DNA of 27,886 nt, from NCBI GenBank assembly GCA_003427395.1, contig BFEA01000029.1:3004913-3032798 (forward strand). The letters are read 5' to 3'. This DNA is from Chara braunii. Lineage: Eukaryota; Streptophyta; Charophyceae; Charales; Characeae. Below, piece after piece: positions 1 through 8,533 of this stretch. Position numbers and translations under genes: made by a program. The notes beneath the pieces were generated by a model. The model saw nothing but the letters and a program-made list of their open reading frames with translations, was not told where the DNA came from and ran no database searches. How positions within the stretch are numbered: the first letter of the stretch is position 1; every line of letters starts with the position of its first letter.

Positions 1-70
<70 letters not shown>
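1..70. repeat. (CT)n microsatellite
   Basis: A nearly pure CT dinucleotide run of about 69 bases starts the window, so its true left end is not seen. It is followed to about 220 by T-rich, pyrimidine-biased low-complexity DNA (runs of T broken by C and G). No gene is visible here. Confidence 0.98.
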
Positions 71-74
<4 letters not shown>

Positions 75-220
75 CTTTCTGTCTTTCTTCCCCCCCACCA
101 CCCTGCCGCGCCCGTTTTTTCCCGTTGGTTTTCTTTTCCTTTTTGTTTTGCACTTCGACTGATTTTTTTTTCTTTTCTTCTTTTTTTCTTTTTTTCTTTT
201 GTTTCTTTTTTGTCTCTTTC

Positions 221-618
221 GTACCGGTCGTTCACTGCGCGGTCTGACACGGCGCGTTAACGGCCGCGTCATAGAAAAATAGCTGGTGGTTTAAGCTTGT
301 GGTTTTGTGGGCCGACCCGGAGGGCTCTCCAAGTTTTTTCAGGCTTTCGGCAAATGGGGTCGGTGCTTTCTTGCTGGTGGAGTCCCTTGTCTTAGGTAAG
401 TTGCCTTTTACCCTCCACCCTTTTATAGACTATGAATATATATATTTATGAGTCGGGGAAACTCTGACGAAACAGTTTGTCACAGTTGTCCTCTTCTCCC
501 TCTCTGCCGACAGTTCACCGGGCAGTCCAATTTGATGATATATCAGTGCTGGTCCCCGGATGGACTGGGAGACCTTCGACCGATCGGCAGAGAGAGGTCG
601 GTGGCGGGCTGGAGACGG
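221..618. other. Unrecognised low-copy DNA, no gene seen
   Basis: Mixed-composition sequence between the T-rich tract and the 94-bp tandem repeat. The short open frames on both strands overlap one another and resemble no protein I know; part of the apparent coding potential comes from the repeats to the right. Confidence 0.5.
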
Positions 619-806
619 GGCGCTGGTGCTGGTCGCCTGGTGGCAGCACATGACGTTGACGCGCATGCAGAAAGGTGCGACGTCGACGTTGTGTGTTCTT
701 GCTGTAGCGTGGGGCGCTGGCGCTGGTCGCCTGGTGGCAGCACACGACGTTGACGCGCATGCAGAAAGCTGCGACGTCAACGTCGTGTGTTCTTGCTGTA
801 GCGTGG
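619..806. repeat. 94-bp tandem duplication (2 copies)
   Basis: Two adjacent copies (619-712 and 713-806) each begin GGCGCTGG and run through GGTCGCCTGGTGGCAGCAC, GACGTTGACGCGCATGCAG and TGTGTTCTTGCTGTAGCGTGG. They differ at only a few positions, mostly transitions. The first bases of a third copy (GGCGGAGG) follow, then similarity stops. Length 94 is not a multiple of three and no protein family is recognised, so this is most likely a non-coding minisatellite seed. Confidence 0.9.
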
Positions 807-917
807 GGCGGAGGGGCGGAGGCAGAGCACAGTACGCGATCAAAATTTCAAAACGCGGCTGATTTCGGCCGCAGATCCGCAGATCTGTGGTCGACATCAA
901 CCGTGTTTTCAAATTTG

Positions 918-1048
918 AAAACGGGGGCCTACCGGACCCTGTTTTCGTTTGGAAATGTGTGGCCGATCTCCACCGTCGATCTGCGTCGATCGGTGGTGGA
1001 GATTGGCCGCGCGTTCTCAAACGAAAACGGGGTCCGGTAGCCCGTTTT
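918..1048. repeat. Long near-perfect inverted repeat (about 60-bp stem)
   Basis: The segment is self-complementary about a centre at 984.5. Pairing can be followed from about 918/1048 inward to 981/988, leaving a loop of about 6 nt. The outer stem (929-950 with 1019-1040), the middle stem (951-960 with 1009-1018) and the inner stem (961-981 with 988-1008) are continuous. Several positions pair only as G-U, and there is one small bulge near 923-928. A separate short palindrome centred on AAATTT (about 901-926) abuts the left arm, and a T run (about 1045-1056) follows the right arm. It could be a foldback or MITE-like element or a transcribed hairpin such as a small-RNA precursor. No expression evidence is available. 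Confidence 0.85.
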
Positions 1049-1170
1049 TTTTTTTTAACTGCTGGCGGCAACCTCCCAGAGGCTGGGCGGGGACGGGGAC
1101 GCCCGAAAATCCGCCCTGCCAGCCCGCTTCGTTGCAACTGCCCCCCATAGCCGCAAAGGTAAGTCCACGA

Positions 1171-1639
1171 GTGCCCCTCTTCTTCTTCTACTTCTTCTTC
1201 TTCTTCTTCTTCCACCTCCTCCTCCTCCTCCTCCTCTTCTTCTTCGTCTTCTTCTTTTCCTCGTTCCTCCTCCTCCTTCCTCCTCTTCTTCTTCTTCTCT
1301 TCATCCTCCTTGTCCTCGTCCTCATCATCTTTTTCCCTCCTCCTCCTCTTCTTGTTCTCTTCCTCTTCCTCTTCTTCTTCATATTTTTCCCTCCTCTTCT
1401 TCGTCTACTTCTTCTCCTCCTCCTCCTCTTCCTCCTCCTCCTCCTCCTCATCTTCTTCTTCTTCTTCTTCTTCTTCTTCTTCTTCTTCTCCTCGTCCTCA
1501 TCATCTTTTTCCCTCCTCCTCTTCTTGTTCTCCTCGTCCTCTTCTTCATCTTTTTCCCTCCTCCTCCTCCTCTTCCTCTTCTTCTTCCTCCTCTCCTCCT
1601 CCTCCTCCTCTTCCTCTTCTTCTTCTTCTTCTTCTTCTT

Positions 1640-1678
<39 letters not shown>

Positions 1679-1980
1679 TGTCTTCTCCTCCTCCTACTCC
1701 TCCTACCTCCCCGTTGAGCCCGAGCCATAGCGGTAGCGATTTTTTTTTTCCCCCATCTCAGATTCTTCTTCTTCTGCTGCTGCTGCTGCTGCTTTTTTCT
1801 TCTACTCCTCTTCTTCTTCTCCTTCTCCTCTCCTACTCCTCTGCTTCCCTCCCCGTCGAGCCAGAGCCATAGCCATAGCGAATTTTTTTTTCATCTTTCG
1901 TAGCAGATTCTTCTCCTCCTCCTCCTCTTCTTCTTCTTCTTCTTCTTCTTCTTCTTCTTCTTCTTCTTGGGGCTGCAATT
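1171..1980. repeat. Polypyrimidine TTC/TCC microsatellite cluster with CTA and CTG blocks
   Basis: About 800 bases of almost uninterrupted pyrimidine on the plus strand, made of interspersed TTC and TCC triplets, with a (CTA)n block of about 12 units at 1640-1677 and a CTG/TGC block at 1774-1793. It ends in a pure TTC run at about 1926-1968. The long open frames (Ser/Leu/Phe-rich on plus, Arg/Lys/Glu-rich on minus) are simply what triplet repeats give in every frame and are not evidence of a gene. A GAGCC..GAGCCATAG..TAGCGA motif followed by T runs is duplicated at about 1715-1770 and 1856-1910. Confidence 0.95.
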
Positions 1981-3225
1981 AGAAAAAAAAAATGTCCCCC
2001 CACTCCCACCCCCCCCCAACCCAAAAGAAAATTCCTGACTTTCCAAGTTTTATTGCGGAATCCGACAGATCTCAGCGAGCGCAGTGGAATGCCACAATCA
2101 GGAATTTTTTATAAAAAAAAATGGGCATTTTTTGTGGGCATCCAGTTTTGCCAGTTCACCCCCCCTGGACTGTTGTCGGGCGGCTCCAGCCTTACACCGC
2201 CCTTCACTTCCTTGATGATAACACTTGAGGGGAACTGGATTCAGTCATTTTGCCTGGCGGGGTCGGGGCCGACATCAAAAAGATACGATATCAGATTTGA
2301 ACGACGAGTGTCGAGGCCGAGGTGTCAGGAAGGAGCGGATCCATGAACTCTGAGTGAGCATCCCTTTACGCCCACTATTGAGGCACACCACTGCCGAGAC
2401 ATGAAGGAGCGGCTACTGCAGAGGGAGTGCCAGAGGCTCCAGGTGAGGGACAAAAGCGAGAGGATTGGATTGCATTAAGAACCGGGCGATGGGCCGAACA
2501 AGAGAGGGCGCCAGACTTTGAGACGAGCCCTCAGGTGAACTAAGTGGTGGCCGACACCGGGATTCTTTGTGGAATCAGTACAAAGGAGAACGCTGGTCGG
2601 ACGCACTTCGGACTTTAACCGACGGGGCCTAAGTAGAGCCGGAAAGGGCCTAAGGCTGAGAGAAGGGCCCTCGGACCGCAGCCTTATTAATTATGGGGCT
2701 GGGCCCTACGGAATTCGGCAAGGCTTGGTACCTTTCATGAGGGGACCACGGGAGGACAGGCCCGGACCTAGGTTCGGATGGAGGCCCGGTACCAAGGCGC
2801 TGCAAATAGCCCGGTATCCAACAAAAAGGCCCCCTCCGCTGAAAACCCTTCGAGGGCCCAAACAGGCCCGGGTACAGGCTCGAGGGAGCCATGGTACCGG
2901 GGCGCTGCAACTTGTCGGCAGCCCGGAGCACACCAAAGCGCTGAGGCACTCTGAGAGGAAGGCCCGCAAAGTATATAACCCCAACCGGGCTCAAGGGCGG
3001 GGGACTGTTCACTTACGCACGTAAGGCCGCACGAGAGGAGACTCGGAACAAGACGCTTCTCGGAGGCGCACGAAAGGGGCAAAGGAGTGCTGGGTCAGGA
3101 GCAGCTCGGGACTTGGGACTTGCGCACGGGCAGGCGCATGACGGAAGCATGGAAGGAGGGCACACTGGAGTGAGAGAGGACTAGCGAGGAGGGAGGCGCA
3201 GGAGAGGAGGTACGGGGGAGCGGAC
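1981..3225. other. GC-rich non-coding DNA, no gene recognised
   Basis: From an A/C/T-rich edge near 1980-2040 the sequence becomes GC-rich. Short related strings recur around GGTACC...GGCGCTGCAA (about 2789 and 2893). A TATATAA box occurs at 2972-2978 in GC-rich context, which would suit an LTR or other promoter on the plus strand, but I could not find LTR ends or coding domains that belong to it. Overlapping frames on both strands resemble no known protein. Confidence 0.4.
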
Positions 3226-3720
3226 GTGCAAGCGCGCACAGTCGCGTAGTCGCGCACGGGTCGGGATCGAGCACGTGCACCAGCCTGTGCAAGTCGGGAC
3301 CAAGCGTGCACCAGCGTGCATTCGTGCACGGGTCGGGATCGGGCACGTGCACCAGCGCGCAGCCTGCGCAGATCGGGATTGAGTGAGCACGGACGTGTGC
3401 GGCAACCGCGCATAGGCGGGATAAGCGTGCACCAGCGCGCAGTCGCGCACAGTCGGATAGGGGTGCGCAAGGCCATGCGCACCTGTGCGCAGTACCCCCA
3501 ATTGGGATAGGGGCGCGCAAGGCCACGTGCACTAGCGCTCACACCCGTGCGGTCGGGATCAGAGCGTGCTCAGCCGCGCGCACCTGCGCACACACCCACG
3601 CGGCCGGGATCTGAGCCCGCGCACCTGCGCACACACCCTCGCGGTCGGCATCTGAGCCCGCGCACCTTCACACGCAGTTCCTCACAGTAGGGATTTGGTG
3701 CGTGCACACACGTGTGCGCG
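3226..3720. repeat. Degenerate GC-rich minisatellite
   Basis: The segments CACGGGTCGGGATC, GCACGTGCACCAGC and GCGCGCAGTCGCGCAC recur many times with irregular spacing (for example near 3256, 3335, 3426 and 3440), giving units of roughly 50-80 bp that have drifted and been partly deleted. The array decays rightwards into CGGTCGGGATCTGAGC-type units (3550-3670). The Arg/Ala/Cys-rich frames on the minus strand are a by-product of the repeat. Confidence 0.8.
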
Positions 3721-3839
3721 CGCAGCAGTAGGGGGGGGCGAGCACGGAACCAGCGCGCTCAGGCATGCAGTTACATGCACCCGCACGAGCGCTCGGACAC
3801 GCGCTCAGTCGGATCAGCCTGCGCAAGCACACGGGCGCA

Positions 3840-4350
3840 CGACAACGGAAAGCCCGGTTCGACTTTGCACCCGCTCGCACGGACTTTGGAAGCGAACCGG
3901 GACTTTGGGCGCGGTCCGGCAGACCAGGACTTTGCATGCGGACCGGGACTTTGATGGGGACTTCATCGGTTGGGGCTATAGGACCAGGCACAGACAGGTG
4001 GGAATTTTGGGACGCAGATCGGTGCTACAGCGCTCAGCTTAGATTTTTGAAGGGGACCCAGCGACAGGCGGACCGAGACTTTAAGACTACGGGGACTTGG
4101 GCCGTGATTTTCTGGTGAGGCCGGGACCTTTAGACCAAGCCAGGACATTTTTGGACCAAATCGGGACCAAGAGAACGGGGACAGACAGGCAGAGACATTG
4201 GGCCTGTGGGCCTCAACAAAAAGGGAAACCTTGATCAAGACACGGACCGGGTACTAAACAAGACAAAGTGACTCAATTGACCGGGACTGCGCGACTCTGT
4301 AGGCCAGTTGGGACCTCGTCGACCAGGGACAGGGCCGCGATTGATCATGA
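3840..4350. repeat. Degenerate short tandem repeat of GGGACTTTG / GGGACC type
   Basis: A short motif resembling ACCGGGACTTTG recurs at irregular 15-35 base spacing (for example near 3880, 3895, 3926, 3942, 4072 and 4092) and weakens to GGGACC/GGGACA further right. This looks like an old, diverged minisatellite. No gene is recognised on either strand. Confidence 0.6.
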
Positions 4351-5377
4351 GCTGGGCTGCAGCACAACAAGAGTGACATGAGGACTGGCGGGGAGCATAC
4401 CTTGAGGCTTTTTCTGAGGAGGACGGTGACAGGGCGGAGTTATGGTAAAACTCGACCTCGAGCTGTGGCCACAATGGGCCCACGAATCCACGTGTGACAG
4501 TGAGAGCTCGAGCGCGGTTCCATGGGATCAGCGGGCTGGGTACCGACGACACCCGATAGGGAGGAGGATATGACATAGATTGTTTGTGCCGTCAGTAGGG
4601 ACGTAGACGAATTTTCCCGACTTAGGCATTATACCAATTTCTGGGACTGGTTGCAGCGAGACAGGCGCAATCATTTTGGACTGAATAAAATGCTTAACTT
4701 GTTTCTCTTGGCAAGCTTGTCTACGAGTTACGTGAGTTGATCGTTCTTGCTCTTTGTGCTGACTTGGCTGTTGTTGTGACGCACAAGGAATTTCTACTGG
4801 TTACAGGAGCCCCGAGCGACCCTCCCGTGGGTGACAGACGCGGAGTGAAATACAGGGTTCGATCAGCGTGCCGGCAGACCCTATCTACCGGTTGACACCG
4901 GTCCAGCCCCGGTTGTGCCCTCCCAGGCCTCAATCATGATCGGGACGCCCATGGGCCCTCCCGGGCCTCAATCATGACCGGGACCCCCGGTTGTGGCCGC
5001 CCCGGTTGGCCGTCAGGGGGATGAGGGGATGGCTAGGACCGTTTTCTCCGGGGAGGAAGGATGGGAATGGAGGGGAATAGGAGGAGGAGTGCACGTTTTA
5101 GGTTTTTTTAACCTCCCCAGCGGACATGCAATCCGTGTAACTGACATATATCATGGGCTTATTCTTGGGCTTATTCTTGTTCGGTGTTTGCTACCTCATC
5201 TTGTTTTTTTTCGTCTTTCCTTTTTCCCCCTCAATTTGTATGGAGTCCTTATTTCCCAACGGACGTTGCTAGGCAATTGAGGCAGGGAGATAGATTGTCC
5301 TGTACTTCGGTACCCCAAATTCAAAGAAAGGTCATCAGATAACAAGGCAGAATGATATGGGAAAGGACTTGCAGAGC
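4351..5377. other. Unrecognised DNA with a 38-bp duplication and an AATAAA
   Basis: There is no convincing gene. An AATAAA hexamer is at 4684-4689. A 38-bp direct duplication (about 4918-4984) repeats CCTCCC(A/G)GGCCTCAATCATGA. A second tiny duplication of GGGCTTATTCTTG lies near 5155-5178. The block could be part of another decayed LTR element, but I could not find terminal repeats, a PBS or coding domains to prove it. Confidence 0.4.
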
Positions 5378-5451
5378 TGCAAGGAATGAGCCCTCACAGG
5401 GCCCTTATCAGACATACAAGTGTTCTTGGCTGCGGCTCCCGCAAGCCCGTG

Positions 5452-5472
5452 CCCGCCTTAAGTGAAGGCGGG
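5452..5472 (+). other. LTR C hairpin 1
   Basis: A perfect inverted repeat, CCCGCCTT - AAGTG - AAGGCGGG. The same hairpin, nearly perfect, occurs in both LTRs of element B (about 18202-18221 and 26383-26402 on the opposite strand), at a similar distance from the LTR start. Confidence 0.8.
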
Positions 5473-5890
5473 CCTAAATATTCACATGAGGCCTGTTTTT
5501 ACAACATTTTCCATATGTGGGTACTCAGACAGTTGCATCACGCTAGTTGGTTACAGAGCAATGTGAGCCTCCAGGTTCTTTCCAAAAGCAAAGGGTTGCG
5601 CTGTACAGTTGAGCCCAAGGCTCAAGTGGTTGCGTCGTGGGCACACGCTGTGTGAGGCTGACACATCACAGACTGGCCACAAGCCAACGACGAAGCAGCA
5701 TTGTTGTCACACATGAGCGGCAAGCCAATGAGAATGCGGCAAACACTTGGAGGCTGGGTGGCTGCCTGGACGTGCCTAACTGCACGAGGCCCAAGCCAGT
5801 ATCTGAAAGTGGGCCTGGGCGCAGACACTTGGGGCCAGAGGCAAGCCACTGGGGCCCCCCACACGCCTGGCCAGGCCAGCCAGCAGCAGG

Positions 5891-5917
5891 CACACTTTCC
5901 ATAAAGGAAAATGTGCG
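5891..5917 (+). other. LTR C hairpin 2
   Basis: Inverted repeat CACACTTTCC - ATAAA - GGAAAATGTG (one mismatch or slip). Element B LTRs carry the counterpart AGCTCTTTCC / GGAAAGAGCT with a 5-base A/T loop. The shared core is TTTCC-(5 nt A/T)-GGAAA. Confidence 0.75.
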
Positions 5918-6503
5918 CCCTAGGGCAGGGACATTCGGGCCTGAGCAGGCATTGCGGCCACGCTGCTGCTTTGTCATGCGACACTGCGCTATGCTGGCAG
6001 GCTGGGGCGCACGCGAGCGCTAAGAGGTGAGAGGGCAGTGCAGTGGCAGTGGGCGCATGACGGCCATAGCCGGGGCGAGTGTGCGGGTGTAGGTGACGAC
6101 GATGGTGGTCTTCGGGTAGGAGGCGCGTGAAGTGAGGAGTCAAGGTGTGATGAGGGAAGGAGAGAGAACGTACCAGGTGTATGCTAGCGTTCGGCATTGG
6201 CGATGACGTCACGTGCATTGGTATTCAACTTTGATATGATCCTGCTGCATGAACGTAGCTAGGGGTAGGTAGGCTGAGCAGTGTCGGCTGGGACTGGGCG
6301 CCAATCTGTAGGAGTGACATTGGATATTGTGTTGGTGTGGCCAGAGAGCGTTGACATTTGCGCACAAGTTCATTGTATTGCTCTTATTTCGTTGGTATCT
6401 TGGTGCATTGTGCTCTCTGCTTGGTACATGACTATCTAGACTACTTCGTGATTTTGCAACTTGGATATTTGTCTATCACTTTTGCTCATATTCCTTGCAA
6501 TTT

Positions 6504-6515
6504 TGGTATCGGAGC
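6504..6515 (+). other. Primer-binding site of element C (tRNA-iMet)
   Basis: TGGTATCGGAGC starts 5 bases after the LTR end and resembles the plant initiator-Met tRNA complement (usual TGGTATCAGAGC, one difference). Similarity to the tRNA complement continues weakly into TGGTTCGAT. This site primes minus-strand cDNA synthesis in most plant LTR retrotransposons. Confidence 0.85.
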
Positions 6516-7313
6516 TGGTTCGATATCGCCATCACTGGCGCTCGCGACTTTGTTACTTGGTGCGTTGACGAAGCTTCTACACAGTGAGGATACATGGCGT
6601 TGGCTAATAGGCGACTCCCGGATAGGGGGGAGCATCGCCGGAAGGTTGTGGCAACAAGGGATGTACGTGGGATGAGGACAACATGCTAACATGGCATTTT
6701 GGTTGAGGTGGCACTGCATTGTGCTGTGAGTGGTACCAAGGCTACGACCGATCATCGAAATGCACACCGGCTCAATTAGTGAGAAATTTGTGGTTGGGGG
6801 CAGCTATCTTCAGGTACGTTGTTCCCTTACCTTATCTTCCCATCTCAATCTCTTCTTACCCTGAGGAAGTGAGTTCGACTTGAGAGTCCTCTTCTTGGTC
6901 AGGAGTCGTGAGTGCTTTACCTTGAGAGTCAACAATCTTCTTGGTGGCGCATCTGGCAGGAGAGGGCGGTCCCTTTGAAGGACCATGGACGAAGCACGGG
7001 TCACGGTCACCATGCCAACCCATGGGAGTAGTGCACGCAGGCCATGCTGCATTGTCCTTTGAGCTCTTTGCTGCGTTGTAGAGGGAACATGGATTGACCA
7101 GTCCTATGCGATACGTGTACCAGAATGTCTATAAAGAACCTCTGGCTGTGATTGTCGTCCTGTTTGCGACGTTAAATAATTCCTGAGGACCTTGGGGGTC
7201 GTCCTTAAACTGCCTCTTGATCAGCCAGATCATCAGATGTAAGGCTCGTTGCACACGAGGATAAACAAATGCAAAATTGGTCATAAGCGGGTTCTTGGGC
7301 ACAAGGGTGGGCA
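6516..7313 (+). mobile_element. Leader of element C, truncated
   Basis: Untranslated leader downstream of the PBS. Positions about 6690-7312 align, as the reverse complement, with the leader of element B (about 24643-25250); for example both carry GGTTGGCATGGTGACCGTGA and GAATTATTTAACGT on the minus-sense strand. Similarity to B ends at about 7312, and from there leftover RT sequence of element A, on the opposite strand, begins. No gag of C is present. Confidence 0.8.
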
Positions 7314-8203
7314 GATATGCAATGTGGCTGGTGCATTTGTGAGACCAAGGGCCATAACGATAAACTTGAACAACCCATCGCGTGTCTCGAACACAATTTT
7401 TTGTTCGGATCAACTTCAATCTAGTGGTAGCCAGACTTGAGGTCAATCTTGGAGAAGACCTTGCACCCACCTGCAACATCCAGCAAATCATCTATGTGTG
7501 GCAAGGGACCAACGTTCTTTCTAGTGATACGATTTAGGCCACGGTAGTAGATGCACATCCGGAGTTTGCCTCCTTTCTTGGGCACAAACAAGACAGGTGC
7601 ACCGAACTTAGACTCACTAGGCCTAATCCAACCACGATCAATCATGTCATCAATGTGTCTTCTCAGCTCCTCCAATTCGCCTTGCTCCATACGGTAGGCG
7701 CAACCCTTTGGAGGAACACTCCCTTTTACTATCTCGATCTTGTGTTTGACCAAACGCTCGGGAATTCCACGAGGTTCAACCAAGACTTTTGGAAATCGAT
7801 GTAGTAGACGACGAATGTTTGTTGGGACTTCCGATGGAGGATCAACCTCATCAGGAGAGAGAAAATCGGTTTGAGAATTTACAGCAATAACAACCAAATT
7901 TGAAGTAGTTGGATTAGAAGTAGACTTGTTTTCTAGAGTAGAAGTAGATGAAATAAAAGTAGATGGAGTAGACGTAGATGGAGTAGAAATAGATGGAGTA
8001 GAAGTACATTTATTTTTCGAGGTAGAAAATGCAGGAAAAGTAGAAGGCACATGGATAGGTTTGGCAAAAGCTACGTGCAAATGCTCACCTTCCTTGCGCT
8101 TGCGCACTGATTTGCAGAATTTGTTCGCACTCAAAAGAGTCACTGGGATCTCGCGCGTCTCGTCCAACAAGACGGTACGCTCGTTCCCCTTGGCGTCCTG
8201 CAA
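7314..8203 (-). pseudogene. Element A pol fragment: protease-RT spacer and 5' half of reverse transcriptase (broken)
   Basis: The open frame 8203-7421 reads through a linker into a Ty3/gypsy reverse transcriptase. Visible motifs are [30 protein letters not shown] (a Tyr where the family usually has Asp) and [10 protein letters not shown], which carries the first catalytic Asp at residue 254 of that frame. A TAG stop follows SGYH directly. RT-like sequence continues in another frame after an indel, through the motif GLTNAPAT at about 7325, and then stops dead at the junction with element C. The YxDD box, RNase H and integrase are absent. Residues about 65-100 are a Ser/Thr/Pro repeat encoded by 15-bp-scale imperfect tandem repeats (about 7918-8010). 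It cannot give an active enzyme. Assignment to Ty3/gypsy is firm; the clade is not resolved. Confidence 0.9.
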
Positions 8204-8533
8204 TACAAATTAAGTATTTGCCCACGTGGTCCTTAGACAATGGGCCTTTAGCCAGCCCAAACCAATGACCGCATCGAAGGGACACTTATCGAGGACATCG
8301 AAATTCAACTCGTGTGCGAAAGTGCGATCTTTGTCAAAGGTGACATGCACGCCTTTGACAACATATGTTGATGTGACAACCTCTTGGTTGCCTACCTGGG
8401 TCTGACAAGGGTTCTGCAGTTCCACTTTCTTCATTCCCAGGATCGCCTTACAAATCCCATTAGGAGAAAACAAGTTAGTTGTGGAACCATTACACCCCCT
8501 TGAACACAACGCTGCTGCTTGCGCTGCACCCAA
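8085..8533 (-). pseudogene. Element A retropepsin-like protease region (broken)
   Basis: Frame 8533-8210 ends with CPFDAVIGLGWLKAH, the conserved C-terminal part of retrotransposon aspartic proteases (the family shows hydrophobic-G-x-x-W-L there). The expected active-site D-S/T-G is represented by CNGSTTNLFS, so the catalytic Asp is not present. Frame 8285-8085 continues the same region after a frame change and meets the RT frame near 8203. In intact elements this protease cuts the Gag-Pol polyprotein. It lies between the gag zinc knuckle (8763-8804) and RT, which is the normal Ty3/gypsy order. Confidence 0.75.

Larger units (their letters stand above)
5378..6499 (+). mobile_element. LTR of element C (5' LTR, plus strand)
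   Basis: This 1,122-bp segment begins TGCAAGGAAT and ends ATTCCTTGCA, a perfect 10-bp terminal inverted repeat with the TG...CA ends of LTRs. A primer-binding site follows 4 bases later, which marks it as a 5' LTR. Two internal hairpins, at 5452-5472 and about 5891-5917, are also present at matching places in the LTRs of element B. C and B therefore belong to one family but are clearly diverged, and their LTR lengths differ (1,122 against 1,003). No 3' LTR of C lies in the window, so the element is truncated; it could not be mobile in this form. Confidence 0.88.

Noticed and set aside
430-1215. 261-codon minus-strand frame across the 94-bp duplication and hairpin
   Set aside because: Its composition follows the repeats, it starts in a microsatellite, and competing frames of similar length exist on the other strand.
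949-1872. Long plus-strand open frame of Ser/Leu/Phe repeats, with Arg/Lys frames on the other strand
   Set aside because: It is produced entirely by TTC/TCC triplet repeats, which stay open in all frames. There is no conserved domain and no plausible start context.
3009-3542. 177-codon minus-strand Arg/Ala/Cys-rich frame
   Set aside because: Encoded by the degenerate GC-rich minisatellite; several overlapping frames look equally open.
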